Shown here piece after piece: positions 28,032 to 37,028 of a DNA stretch of 64,000 nucleotides. The notes under the pieces are model-generated. The model did not search any database, was not told where the DNA came from, and saw only the letters and a list, made by a program, of their open reading frames with translations. Source of the stretch: an uncultured Flavobacteriales bacterium (GTDB lineage: Bacteria; Bacteroidota; Bacteroidia; Flavobacteriales_D; Parvicellaceae); contig CALSMU010000008.1 in NCBI GenBank assembly GCA_943787535.1, positions 82,058 through 146,057 on the forward strand, written 5' to 3'. The translations under genes were made by a program, and so were the position numbers. Within the stretch, counting starts at the first letter, position 1. Each line of letters opens with the position of its first letter.

Positions 28032-28082
28032 GCTACTAAAGTAAGGTAAAAATGGAATATATTAATACAAGTCAAGTGTCCT

Positions 28083-29198
28083 TCAGTTAATCTTTAACTT
28101 TTCCTTTAATTCCTTAGATAGAGCATTTTTATGCAATAATACGGATATTGTATTCATTCTAAAGTAAGCTTCAGATACAAGGACATGTCCTTTGAACTTG
28201 TCAAGCCCTCGATCATCACCCCAAGAATTTTTTACGATGAAATAATCTTTATCATCTACTCCTTTTGCTAATCCAACAATATGCATTAGGTGATCATCAC
28301 CTACTGTGTAATTATCATAGTATTCTTGTCTCATTTCTTGAGTTACTACCTTTTCCTTAGCTGTAGTAATAAAATTTGGTTTTTCACCCTCTGGTGATTC
28401 AATTGCAATGCCTTCCCTTGAGTTAAACCCATTGTTACTAACATCTGCATCCCAGTCAAGTGTAAATCCATCTTTCAAAGCTTTTTTAGCAGTCTCTATC
28501 ATTTCATCTAATTGAACGTTGTAAAATCGACCATTATCCCAGTTATCCGGAATGTCCAATACAAAGTTAGTGTAGAAAGGTTGATGCGTGTAAGAGGTTA
28601 ACGTAATGTAGTTTTTGCTTGATAACCCTAATTCCTCAGCAAAACTTTTTGGAGTGTACGATTTCTTGTTATAAGTAAAGTTATGGGGATATTCTCCTAA
28701 ATAAACATTTAGTAAAGCACTGTATCCATTTCTCCACATTGGAGTTAGTTTTCCTCCTTTGTTTGCTATAATAGCTTTTAAAAACCCTTCTAGAATACTT
28801 GCCAATTCAGCATGATTGTGTTTTTCTGTGTCCATTTGTAGTCCGTTAAAAACTTCATTAGGAACAATTCCGTACATGTCTACAGCATTTAATAAGTCAT
28901 GCCCTAAACTTCCTTCTCCAAATTGCGTTTTCCCATGTCTGCGGACATAATTTTCAGCCTTGTTAATGTAAACTTGTCTAGCAATAAAAATTTCGGAAAG
29001 ATTGTGTGTTCCTTTTCCCATTCTGATTAATTCAGATTCTAAAAAAGAGGCAGCTGAGAAACTCCAACATGTTCCTGTGTTTCCTTGGCTTTCGACAGGG
29101 TTGGCATCCCATTGAACCACTGTTTCGAATGATAGAGTGTCTTGTGCTGTTCCATAACTAAACGCAAAAGCTAAGGCAATGATGGTTAATCTTTTCAT
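28083..29198 (-). CDS. Exported C1-family aminopeptidase (PepC/BlmH-like)
   Basis: About 371 residues. A signal peptide (MKRLTIIALAFAFSYGTAQ) precedes a papain-like aminopeptidase C domain: GNTGTCWSFSAASFLESE with the catalytic Cys, DDHLMHIVGLAKG with the His and IVKNSWGDDRG with the Asn. The ATG at 29198 is chosen because a full promoter occupies 29217-29246, making the in-frame ATG at 29246 lie upstream of transcription. The signal peptide implies a periplasmic peptidase, unlike cytosolic PepC. Confidence 0.87.
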   Translation of the reverse strand: MKRLTIIALAFAFSYGTAQDTLSFETVVQWDANPVESQGNTGTCWSFSAASFLESELIRMGKGTHNLSEIFIARQVYINKAENYVRRHGKTQFGEGSLGHDLLNAVDMYGIVPNEVFNGLQMDTEKHNHAELASILEGFLKAIIANKGGKLTPMWRNGYSALLNVYLGEYPHNFTYNKKSYTPKSFAEELGLSSKNYITLTSYTHQPFYTNFVLDIPDNWDNGRFYNVQLDEMIETAKKALKDGFTLDWDADVSNNGFNSREGIAIESPEGEKPNFITTAKEKVVTQEMRQEYYDNYTVGDDHLMHIVGLAKGVDDKDYFIVKNSWGDDRGLDKFKGHVLVSEAYFRMNTISVLLHKNALSKELKEKLKIN

Positions 29199-29216
29199 GA
29201 TTTTGATTTTGGTAGC

Positions 29217-29246
29217 CAAATTTAGGAAACTGTTAGTGGTTTGCAA
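29217..29246 (-). promoter_or_regulatory. Promoter of the C1 peptidase gene
   Basis: On the minus strand TTG (29246-29244), exactly 19 bp, and TAAATTTG (29224-29217) match the Bacteroidota sigma-70 consensus completely. The leader to the chosen ATG would be about 13 nt. Confidence 0.65.
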
Positions 29247-29270
29247 ATTAAAATGGCACGAAAGGTTCTC

Positions 29271-29603
29271 CTATACTGCTGGAGTTAAAACAAATAGAAC
29301 GTTAGGGTCTGAAGGGTAATCTTCAATGTAGTCCATTGCTTGATTCGTGCTTCTTCTTATAAAATTAATTATTGGTTCTCCAGATTGAAACGTACATTCC
29401 CAACCATCGTAATTTCTTTCTAGGGAACCTACCATTAGTTCCAATACATCTCCTTTTACTATAGGAATTCCAATTCTAGCAAGTTTGTTAACCGCAATAA
29501 GGGCATCAGGTTTTTTAAATGCCCAATTATCGATTCCTATTTCCTCTAATGAGAATCCGGCTTTTAGAATTTCAAGAACTTTGCTTGGCCATTCTTTAGT
29601 CAT
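29271..29603 (-). CDS. Imm40-like immunity protein, orphan
   Basis: 110 residues, soluble. The order ILKAGFSLEEIGIDNWAF, DALIAVNKLARIGIPIVKGD, NYDGWECTF and AMDYIEDYPSDPNVLFVL resembles the Imm40 family of polymorphic-toxin immunity proteins. No toxin gene or toxin fragment adjoins it: the neighbours are a peptidase and a tRNA. It may be an orphan immunity gene protecting against toxins of competitors, or have been co-opted. The assignment is by pattern only. Confidence 0.55.
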   Translation of the reverse strand: MTKEWPSKVLEILKAGFSLEEIGIDNWAFKKPDALIAVNKLARIGIPIVKGDVLELMVGSLERNYDGWECTFQSGEPIINFIRRSTNQAMDYIEDYPSDPNVLFVLTPAV

Positions 29604-29689
29604 GAGTTATTTTTTATGAGGGTAAGTATAATAATAGGTTGTTTTTTGATTCATTGCACATAGGAATGAATTTATGAAGGTCCTAAATA

Positions 29690-29725
29690 AAAAAAAAGCC
29701 AGATACTTTCGTATCCGGCTTTTTG
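29690..29725 (-). terminator. Terminator behind tRNA-Val
   Basis: AAAAAGCC(A)GATAC-TTTC-GTATC(C)GGCTTTTT forms a long stem with a T tract on the minus strand, directly downstream of the tRNA. Confidence 0.8.
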
Positions 29726-29728
29726 CTG

Positions 29729-29803
29729 TGGGCCCTGTAGGATTCGAACCTACGACCCCCTGCTTGTAAGGCAGGTGCTCTGAACCAACTGAGCTAAGAG
29801 CCC
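29729..29803 (-). tRNA. tRNA-Val (anticodon UAC)
   Basis: The minus strand folds as a full cloverleaf. The acceptor is GGGCTCT / AGGGCCC with one G-U pair, the D-arm is GCTC...GAGC, the anticodon stem is CCTGC/GCAGG with loop CTTACAA (anticodon TAC), and the T-arm holds GGTTCGAATCC. The 3' CCA is not encoded (ACA). A terminator follows at once. A 14-bp copy of its 5' end occurs 98 bp upstream (29888-29901). Confidence 0.95.
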
Positions 29804-29887
29804 GAATTATTCGGGTATTATCACATTCTTTTTATTTCAAGCTACTCAAGATAACTTTGTCTCTGAACCTTCCGATATCAATCGGAA

Positions 29888-29901
29888 TGAGCTAAGAGCC
29901 C
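29888..29901 (-). repeat. Copy of the tRNA-Val 5' end
   Basis: TGAGCTAAGAGCCC at 29888-29901 is identical to 29790-29803, the 5' end of tRNA-Val (acceptor strand and start of the D-arm). The rest of the tRNA is absent, so it is a fragment duplication, possibly a relic of integration or recombination at the tRNA. Confidence 0.7.
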
Positions 29902-29951
29902 TCTCGTTTGAGGAGTGCAAATATATATCTTTTCTGTCTCTCACCAAATAA

Positions 29952-31175
29952 TTAGGAATAAAAATCGCGAAGTATTTCAGATACGACAAAAGTGCTTCCA
30001 CCCACTACTATTAAGTCATGTGATTTTGCAGTTTTAATAGCCGCTTTAAAAGCTTCTGAACAAGACGAAAAGTTGATTTTAGTTTGCTTCTCTGCGAAGG
30101 ATTTTTCTAATTCTTTTGTGCTTAAAGCTCTAGGAATATTTGGCGTGCATAGATAATAAGTAGCATTTTTCGGAAGTAAATTAATGACTTTATTGACTTC
30201 TTTCTCTGCAACCATTCCCCAAATAATATGTAGGTTATTATAAGTTTCTAATTCTAGTTCCTTAACTGTTTGTGCAATTGCATGTGCATTATGGCCAATA
30301 TCAGCAATAACTTTGGGGGAATATTGTATTGTTTCCCATCGCCCTCTTAAACCAGTGTTTGTCTTTATGGATAGCAAGCCTTTGCTTATAGTTGTAGAAG
30401 TTATTTTAGAAAATTGTTGTTGGATTAAATCTATAACGGTTAGGGTAGTTGCTACATTGTTTTTTTGGAAGTCGCCTTTAAGACTAGAGACAGGTTGGTT
30501 ATTATTTTGAGTCGCTATATGTACGAGGGAGTTGTTAGTTAAAGCAATTTCTTCAAAAATAGATTGCTTTTCGATTCCTTCACCCAAAACCACAGGGATG
30601 TTTGGCTTTATAATCCCTCCTTTTTCTCTTGCGATGTCTTCCAAGGTGTTTCCTAAGTATTGTGTATGATCTATTCCAATTGAAGTAATGGCGCTTACTA
30701 GAGGAGTTATAATGTTGGTCGAGTCCAATCTTCCACCCAAGCCCGTTTCTATAAGCGCAATGTCAACTTGCTTATATTCAAAATAGTTAAAAGCAAGTGC
30801 TGTACTCCATTCAAAAAAGGAAGGTTGAATTTTGTTGAAAACAGTGTTGTGGTTTTTTACAAAGTCAATTACATAGTTTTCAGGAATAACTACTCCATTA
30901 ATCCTTATTCTTTCTCTGAAGTCGAGTAGGTGAGGAGAGGTAAATAATCCAACAGTATATCCGCTTTGAGTAAAAATTGAGGCAAGCATATTGCAAACAG
31001 ACCCTTTCCCATTTGTTCCTGCAACATGAATCGTTTTGAACTTATTTTGTGGATTGTCTAATAATTCACAAATATCAATAATGTTATCTAATTTACCATT
31101 GTAGGCTTTACCTCCTATGTTTTGAAATTGAGGAAGTTGTTCGAAAAGAAAATCAACCGTTTCTTTATACGTCAT
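29952..31175 (-). CDS. folC: Bifunctional folylpolyglutamate/dihydrofolate synthase
   Basis: 407 residues of the Mur ligase-like FolC family: HVAGTNGKGSVCNMLASIF (P-loop), LFTSPHLLDFRERIRING, IETGLGGRLDSTN, and ITSIGIDHTQYLG with the Mg-binding His. A C-terminal IADIGHNAHA domain follows. FolC adds glutamates to folates. The TonB-family gene ends 17 bp upstream, so folC is probably read with the ExbB-ExbD-TonB unit. Confidence 0.92.
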   Translation of the reverse strand: MTYKETVDFLFEQLPQFQNIGGKAYNGKLDNIIDICELLDNPQNKFKTIHVAGTNGKGSVCNMLASIFTQSGYTVGLFTSPHLLDFRERIRINGVVIPENYVIDFVKNHNTVFNKIQPSFFEWSTALAFNYFEYKQVDIALIETGLGGRLDSTNIITPLVSAITSIGIDHTQYLGNTLEDIAREKGGIIKPNIPVVLGEGIEKQSIFEEIALTNNSLVHIATQNNNQPVSSLKGDFQKNNVATTLTVIDLIQQQFSKITSTTISKGLLSIKTNTGLRGRWETIQYSPKVIADIGHNAHAIAQTVKELELETYNNLHIIWGMVAEKEVNKVINLLPKNATYYLCTPNIPRALSTKELEKSFAEKQTKINFSSCSEAFKAAIKTAKSHDLIVVGGSTFVVSEILRDFYS

Positions 31176-31192
31176 TTACTTAATACAACTAG

Positions 31193-31939
31193 TTAACTTT
31201 GAATTCCAATTGTGACGATTTTGACATCGTATTTAGTTTCAGCACTTGTCGGTTTGTAAGTGAATTCTTTTGCTTTCTTTTCCGCTAGCTCAATAATCGT
31301 TTTATCTGATGTATTGGTAAAAGAATTTGATAGTTGCGCTTCAGACCAGTATACCTTACCATCATTATTGATTTTAATTTTAACAGCTACTTTGGCAGGA
31401 GTAGTAGTTAAGTAATCTAAGCTAGGAACGTTCTTTATTTTTCTACTAGAACCATCACCAACACCTTCACCATTTCCTAAGCCATCGCCACCTCCGGTGC
31501 CCCCATCAGATCCACCTTCACCATCACCACCTTCTTCACCGCCTCCAGAACCTAAAACATTACCTAAATCATATTTGGCTTCTTGCTCGTCAGATTCTCC
31601 ATTTCCATCAGAACTACTGGATTCTTGCTGCGATTCAGCTGTTACTGCAGATTCTTCTTCTTGTGTTGCTACTTCATCTTCAGAACTCTCGTTGGTTTCT
31701 TCGTTTTGCTTCTTAGCACTTTGAGATTTTTCTTGACTGACCTCTTTGCTCCCGCCTGCAGAACCACCGCCAGCATCCGTAAAATCCATTACCATAACCA
31801 CTTCTTTAGCAGGGTATGGTGGATCTACTTGCTTCATTGAAGTGAAAAATAGCATAAGAAGTAAAAGAATTAAAAGAATAGCAGCTCCTATAATACCCGC
31901 TTGTTTATCTTTTTTATTAATGGGGGTTAAATACGCCAT
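31193..31939 (-). CDS. TonB-family energy transducer protein
   Basis: 248 residues. One N-terminal membrane helix (AGIIGAAILLILLLLMLFF) is followed by a very polar Ser/Glu/Gln-rich stretch and a Gly-rich stretch (about 130-165), and by a C-terminal TonB-like beta-alpha-beta domain (VKIKINNDGKVYWSEAQLS...IELAEKKAKEFTYKP). The long low-complexity part would span the periplasm in place of the usual Pro-rich linker. It is directly downstream of exbD and exbB homologues. Confidence 0.8.
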   Translation of the reverse strand: MAYLTPINKKDKQAGIIGAAILLILLLLMLFFTSMKQVDPPYPAKEVVMVMDFTDAGGGSAGGSKEVSQEKSQSAKKQNEETNESSEDEVATQEEESAVTAESQQESSSSDGNGESDEQEAKYDLGNVLGSGGGEEGGDGEGGSDGGTGGGDGLGNGEGVGDGSSRKIKNVPSLDYLTTTPAKVAVKIKINNDGKVYWSEAQLSNSFTNTSDKTIIELAEKKAKEFTYKPTSAETKYDVKIVTIGIQS

Positions 31940-31954
31940 ATATAAATGAATTAG

Positions 31955-32356
31955 TTATGGTTTCGTCTTTATAACGATTTTTAACTCATTTTGTTTCGCA
32001 ATATCAATAACTCCAACAGAATATTCCCAGTCAGAAAGCTTGTCGCCAACCAATTCAATGGTTTTTTTATGATCTACGTATTGCATTATTGTATTGTTCA
32101 ATTCTTCCAATGAAATTTCTTGATCGACATCCATTTTATCATTTTTAATCCAAATGATATTGTCTTTATTCACAAATACTTTTGTAATCGATTTATCGGT
32201 GGTAGAAGCAGGGCCTGACTTTGGTAAGTCGATACTATGACCAGCTGTTACCATTGTAGAAAGAATAATAAAGAATATTAATAATAGAAATACTAAATCT
32301 GTCATAGATGACATTCCACCTTCAATTTTGATTTTATTGGACGATCGTAAACTCAT
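31955..32356 (-). CDS. ExbD/TolR biopolymer transport protein
   Basis: 133 residues: an N-terminal helix MTDLVFLLLIFFIILSTMV with the conserved Asp that carries protons, then IDLPKSG and a periplasmic domain. The gene sits 6 bp after the ExbB gene and 15 bp before the TonB-family gene. The three should form the inner-membrane motor for outer-membrane receptors. Confidence 0.88.
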   Translation of the reverse strand: MSLRSSNKIKIEGGMSSMTDLVFLLLIFFIILSTMVTAGHSIDLPKSGPASTTDKSITKVFVNKDNIIWIKNDKMDVDQEISLEELNNTIMQYVDHKKTIELVGDKLSDWEYSVGVIDIAKQNELKIVIKTKP

Positions 32357-32362
32357 CTTTTA

Positions 32363-33088
32363 TTATTTACCTGGTGCGTCTAGTATATCTAAAAACTCGA
32401 TAGAACTACCTTCCATTTTTTGAATAACCTTTTCAACTTTACTTACTAAGTAATTGTAAAATACATAAGCTATAATACCAACAATCAATCCACCTACAGT
32501 AGTTATCATTGCTTCAAAAATACCACCAGAAAGACTTTGAATTTCAACTCCTTCGTTACTCATTGTATGCATTACCTGAATCATTCCCAAAACAGTTCCT
32601 AAAAACCCAATCATTGGTGCTACACCAGCTGTAGTAGCTAATATCGATAGTCTAGTTTCTAATTTATAAACTTCAATTTTACCAACGTTCTCAATGGAAA
32701 CCGCAATATCTTTCATTGGTTTTCCAATTTTAGAAATTCCTTTTTCAATCATTCTAGCCATCGGGTTGTCAGATGTAGTACACAATTGTTTAGCTGCATC
32801 TAATTTCCCATCATTGACATATTCTTTAATCTTAGCCATGAAATCTCTCTCTTCATTCAAAGCTCTTCGAATTGCAAGGAAGCGTTCGATAAAGATATAA
32901 ACGGTTAATGCAGAAAGCGCAAACAACATAGACATGATGATAATACTTGTCCAACTGTATTCTCCAGTTTCCGTATCAAATCCCCATATTAATTCCCAAA
33001 GAGAAATGTCTGTTGTTTTAGTTAATGTGTCTGATACGGCATCACCAACCTCTATTTGAATTTTATTTATTAAATCGAAAATATTCAT
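32363..33088 (-). CDS. MotA/TolQ/ExbB proton channel family protein
   Basis: 241 residues with three membrane helices: ILMSMLFALSALTVYIFIERF at about 50, APMIGFLGTVLGMIQVM at about 155 and GLIVGIIAYVFYNYLV at about 200. The GFLGTVLGM motif is characteristic of ExbB/TolQ. It leads the ExbB-ExbD-TonB-FolC run, 42 bp downstream of nhaD. Confidence 0.9.
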   Translation of the reverse strand: MNIFDLINKIQIEVGDAVSDTLTKTTDISLWELIWGFDTETGEYSWTSIIIMSMLFALSALTVYIFIERFLAIRRALNEERDFMAKIKEYVNDGKLDAAKQLCTTSDNPMARMIEKGISKIGKPMKDIAVSIENVGKIEVYKLETRLSILATTAGVAPMIGFLGTVLGMIQVMHTMSNEGVEIQSLSGGIFEAMITTVGGLIVGIIAYVFYNYLVSKVEKVIQKMEGSSIEFLDILDAPGK

Positions 33089-33130
33089 ATTTACTTTTTA
33101 TTAACGTAATAATCGTTCAATTGTTGTTCG

Positions 33131-34543
33131 TCAAAAAATTAGAAAAACACCAGCTCCGGCAAGATAACCTAATAATGCTAACCAAGCCATGTTTTTTAAG
33201 TACCAAAAGAAAGAGATTTTTTCCATTCCCATAGCTACAACACCCGCAGCAGAGCCAATAATTAACATACTTCCACCTGTACCAGCAGCGTACGCTATAA
33301 AGTGCCAAACTGAAGAATCAGTTGCGTATAAAAGTTCTCCAGCTTCATTGACTTCTTGCATATTGAACATACCCATACTTGCAGCAACTAAAGGAACGTT
33401 GTCAATTACAGCGGAACCAGCTCCCAATAGCATTACAAAAATATTGGTATCCATTGATGCATTTACAGTGTTGCCAAAATTAAAAATCATACCTAACGAC
33501 TCTAAAGCTGCGACAGTCATTAAAATACCTAAGAAGAATAGAATTGAGGGCATTTCAATTTTTGCTAATGCTTTAAAGGTTGGGCTGTTATGACCATCAT
33601 CATCAACGTGGTCAATTTTATCTTCTAAACTTGTCATACTAAACTGCCGAGCTGTTATAAGTTCAGCAACTAAAGCAACTATAGATAAAGACAACATCAT
33701 TCCAACATAAGGAGGAAGGTGTGTAACCGTTTTAAAGATAGGAACAAAAACAATTAAACTTAACCCTAAATAAAGCATTAAAGGACCTTTTGAATTTTCA
33801 TTGCCTTGAGCAGGAGGAGATTCAAAATGTCCTTTAAATGGTTTCATAAATGTTGCCAATAATGTTGGAATTACCATGCAAACTAACGACGGTAAAATTA
33901 AGTACTCAATTAATTTTACTGTGGTAACCTTTTCGCCCATCCAAAGCATTGTTGTGGTAACATCGCCAATTGGAGACCATGCACCACCAGCATTTGCTGC
34001 AATAATTATAATACCCGCAAACCAAATACGGTCTTTGTTATCAGGGATTAATTTTCTAAGAATTGTTATTAAAACAATTGTTGCTGTTAGGTTATCAATG
34101 ATAGCAGAAAGTATAAATGCTAAGATAGACATAATCCAAAGTAGTGTTTTCTTTTTGTTAGTTCTAACATAATTTTTAATAGTAGAAAAACCATCGAAGT
34201 GGTCAACTATTTCAACAATAGTCATTGCTCCTACAAGGAAAATTAATATCTCGCAAGTCTTCCCAAAATGGTGAAGCAGCGTATGTTCTAACCAACCAGC
34301 TTTGGAGTCACTATACGTACCTCCTTGACCCTCGACGTGATCAGGAAGATCAGCAAAGTTAGGTACCAATGTATGATGAGCTGAGTCAAACCATTGTGTA
34401 AAATCACCTAGTCCAAATGCAACAGCTGCCCAAGCTAAAGCCATCATTAGTAATGCAGGAACTAACTTATCTACTTTTAAACTATGCTCTAAGGTAATAG
34501 CTAAGTATCCTAAAACAAATATTACAACGATTAATACCTCCAT
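33131..34543 (-). CDS. nhaD: Na+/H+ antiporter NhaD
   Basis: 470 residues with 11-12 predicted membrane helices. It has MTIVEIVDHF, the paired half-motifs IIDNLTATIVL (about 148) and VIDNVPLVAASMGM, and ANAGGAWSPIGDVTTTMLW. These fit the ion-transporter superfamily NhaD branch, common in marine and halophilic bacteria. It exports Na+ in exchange for H+. The Glu/Leu/Phe/Val dehydrogenase gene ends 3 bp upstream. Confidence 0.9.
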   Translation of the reverse strand: MEVLIVVIFVLGYLAITLEHSLKVDKLVPALLMMALAWAAVAFGLGDFTQWFDSAHHTLVPNFADLPDHVEGQGGTYSDSKAGWLEHTLLHHFGKTCEILIFLVGAMTIVEIVDHFDGFSTIKNYVRTNKKKTLLWIMSILAFILSAIIDNLTATIVLITILRKLIPDNKDRIWFAGIIIIAANAGGAWSPIGDVTTTMLWMGEKVTTVKLIEYLILPSLVCMVIPTLLATFMKPFKGHFESPPAQGNENSKGPLMLYLGLSLIVFVPIFKTVTHLPPYVGMMLSLSIVALVAELITARQFSMTSLEDKIDHVDDDGHNSPTFKALAKIEMPSILFFLGILMTVAALESLGMIFNFGNTVNASMDTNIFVMLLGAGSAVIDNVPLVAASMGMFNMQEVNEAGELLYATDSSVWHFIAYAAGTGGSMLIIGSAAGVVAMGMEKISFFWYLKNMAWLALLGYLAGAGVFLIF

Positions 34544-34546
34544 AAT

Positions 34547-35776
34547 TTAAATAAGCTGATTTAAAGCAACTTCAAATGCAGTTTTTGCAATTTGCGTTTT
34601 ACTCTTGTTGATGTTGTAAGCATTTTCCAATGCCTTTTTTATTGTGTTTGATGTATCGATAAAGATTGCATCATCTTCAATTTTATCTAAATCTGTACTC
34701 ATTAAGTAAGCAAAAACTCTAGCCATACCGCAGTTTGAAATAAAATCTGGGATAACGCTTATGTTGTTATCTGTATAGTCAGCAATTGCTCCAAAGAAAA
34801 TTTCAGGATCTGCAAAAGGAACATTAGCTCCAGCTGCAATTACTTCCATTCCTGCAGAAATCATTCTGTCAACTTGGTCTTTTGTGATTAAACGAGATGC
34901 TGCACAAGGAAGAAATACTTCAGCCTTCAAATCCCAAATCTTATTATTTACCTCGTCAAAAGATAACAAATTTGGAGCATTCAGGGCATTTCCATCTTTT
35001 TCTAAAAAGAGTGTTCTTATTTCCTCAAGAGAAAAACCATCTTCTTTTATCAAGCCGCCAACGCGATCAATAATCCCCACGATAAGAGCTCCTTCTTGCG
35101 CTAAGTAATATGCTCCAGCACTTCCAACATTGCCCCATCCTTGAATGATGACACGCTTTCCTTTAAGCTCACCACCATAAATATCATAATAATGTTTTAC
35201 GGATTCAGCAACACCATATCCAGTAATCATATCTGCTACCACATATTTACGGGCAACTGATGGGCTGTACATTGGATTTTCAATAGCTTTTATAACGCCA
35301 AGTCTTAATTGTCCAATACGGTTTATTTTTTGCGATTCCCTTGGTTGAAAATGCCCATTAAAAACCCCTTCTTGTGGATGCCAAACTCCGCAATCTTCTG
35401 TTATCGGAATAACTTCATGAATTTCGTCAACATTCAAATCCCCACCTGTACCATAGTAATGTTTTAATAATGGAGTAACAGCTTTATACCATCGTTCTAA
35501 TACCCCTGTTTTTCGAGGATCGTTTGGATCAAAATTAATTCCAGATTTAGCACCTCCAATCGCTGGTCCTGAAACCGTAAACTTAACTTCCATGGTCTTG
35601 GCTAAAGATTCAACTTCACGTTTATCCAGTCCAACTCTCATTCTTGTTCCACCGCCAGCAGCTCCACCTCTCAAGGTATTAATCACTACCCATCCTTCAG
35701 CCTCAGTTTCTTGATCTTTCCACTCAAAAATAATCTCAGGTTGCTTGTTTTCAAACTTCTTTAGTAATTCTATCAT
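34547..35776 (-). CDS. Glu/Leu/Phe/Val dehydrogenase
   Basis: 409 residues. The N-terminal domain holds RGGAAGGGTRMR, the catalytic KFTVSGPAIGGAKSGINF loop and GTGGDLNVDE. The NAD-binding domain has VIIQGWGNVGSAGAYYLA. It performs oxidative deamination of an amino acid (glutamate or a branched/aromatic one) or the reverse. The unusual PAIGGAKSGI form occurs in a Bacteroidota subfamily, so substrate is uncertain. It leads a unit with nhaD, 3 bp apart. Confidence 0.85.
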   Translation of the reverse strand: MIELLKKFENKQPEIIFEWKDQETEAEGWVVINTLRGGAAGGGTRMRVGLDKREVESLAKTMEVKFTVSGPAIGGAKSGINFDPNDPRKTGVLERWYKAVTPLLKHYYGTGGDLNVDEIHEVIPITEDCGVWHPQEGVFNGHFQPRESQKINRIGQLRLGVIKAIENPMYSPSVARKYVVADMITGYGVAESVKHYYDIYGGELKGKRVIIQGWGNVGSAGAYYLAQEGALIVGIIDRVGGLIKEDGFSLEEIRTLFLEKDGNALNAPNLLSFDEVNNKIWDLKAEVFLPCAASRLITKDQVDRMISAGMEVIAAGANVPFADPEIFFGAIADYTDNNISVIPDFISNCGMARVFAYLMSTDLDKIEDDAIFIDTSNTIKKALENAYNINKSKTQIAKTAFEVALNQLI

Positions 35777-35880
35777 TGTGTTGTTTCAGTTCAAGCAAAA
35801 GTAACAAAATTTCATAGGTATCAATTTTTGCATTTTGTTTTTTTTATTGAGACGATGTTAATTAATTGATTTAAAATATT

Positions 35881-36936
35881 TTATAAATAAATAGTTCCAC
35901 CTACAGAATCTTGTTTGGCTCCTGTTACGGAGGAAAGACAATTAACGAGTTGTTTTTTACGCAGAACCCCCAAGAAACCAAAAATTACAGCCTCTTTATA
36001 TTCTATTATTTTGTTTTCAGGGATAATTATTTGCGCGTCGGCAGTGCTTCTTATCTCTGAAACCCAAAATGAATTGTATGCTCCGCCTCCTGTTATTAAT
36101 ACTTTTTTATCTTGGGTACTCGAGAGTATTTTACAAATTTGATGCGCTAAGTGTTTTCCAAATGTGTTTAGCTTATCTGCGTTTGAAATGTTATATTTAT
36201 CTAAAATAGGTTTGAAATTGATAATAAAGTTTTCTTTTCCTAAGGATTTAGGATGTGATTTTGAGAAAAATTCGATAGCATTTAAATCATTATATAAATT
36301 GTGGTTAAAATTGCCTGAGGCACCCAATTTTCCTTTATCGTCGTATTCAATTCCTTCCAAGCTGCAAACGTAGTTGCTAACCATATTTGCCATTGCTAGG
36401 TCGTATGAGATGCGTTTACCTTTTGCTTTAAATGAAATATTTGCAATTCCGCCCAGATTAATGCAGTAATCATATTCGGAAAAGAGTAGTTCATCACCGA
36501 TTGGCACTAATGGAGCTCCTTGACCTCCAAGTGCAACGTCTTTTGAACGGAAATCACATATTGTTTCTATGCCCGTAATCGCTGCTATTTGTGCTCCACA
36601 TCCGATTTGAGTAGTCAAATTATTATTAGGTTGATGGAAGATAGTGTGTCCATGTGACGCTAAGAAATCGGTGTTTGTAATTTTGTTTTTATGAATGAAT
36701 TTATTGACTTCATTGCCAATTAATGCTCCAAATTTAGTATGAAATAGCGCATAATTTATAGCAGATTCATTTTCTAAATCTGCCAGTACATTTTTTTGCT
36801 CTTTGGAGTAAGGAACTGTTTCATGGTGTATTAAATTAAAACGCCATTTTTCGTCAAAATTAAATTTACAATGAGCTATATCTAGTCCATCTAACGATGT
36901 GCCTGACATTAAACCTATTACGTTGAAAGATTCCAT
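35881..36936 (-). CDS. anmK: Anhydro-N-acetylmuramic acid kinase
   Basis: 351 residues of the ASKHA-fold AnmK family: GLMSGTSLDGLDIAHC at the start, DFLASHGHTIFHQP, LGGQGAPLVPIGD, NLGGIANIS and the late ITGGGAYNSFW. AnmK phosphorylates 1,6-anhydroMurNAc recovered from peptidoglycan to MurNAc-6-P. It is divergent from the acyl-CoA dehydrogenase gene, with 92 bp between. Confidence 0.92.
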   Translation of the reverse strand: MESFNVIGLMSGTSLDGLDIAHCKFNFDEKWRFNLIHHETVPYSKEQKNVLADLENESAINYALFHTKFGALIGNEVNKFIHKNKITNTDFLASHGHTIFHQPNNNLTTQIGCGAQIAAITGIETICDFRSKDVALGGQGAPLVPIGDELLFSEYDYCINLGGIANISFKAKGKRISYDLAMANMVSNYVCSLEGIEYDDKGKLGASGNFNHNLYNDLNAIEFFSKSHPKSLGKENFIINFKPILDKYNISNADKLNTFGKHLAHQICKILSSTQDKKVLITGGGAYNSFWVSEIRSTADAQIIIPENKIIEYKEAVIFGFLGVLRKKQLVNCLSSVTGAKQDSVGGTIYL

Positions 36937-37028
36937 AATTTAACTTAAAAAAGTTGCTCAAGGTGAAGATAACAACTAATTTTGAAGTATTAATTAAAGA
37001 TTGAATTTTAATACTAATAGTTGATAAC

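Noticed and set aside
29879..29901. Second tRNA gene next to tRNA-Val
   Set aside because: Only the first 14 bases are present; no anticodon or T-arm follows.
31497..31949. Long plus-strand reading frames opposite the TonB-family gene
   Set aside because: They are Ser/Pro-rich mirror images of the acidic/Gly-rich coding strand and have no start context or homology; the minus-strand gene explains them.
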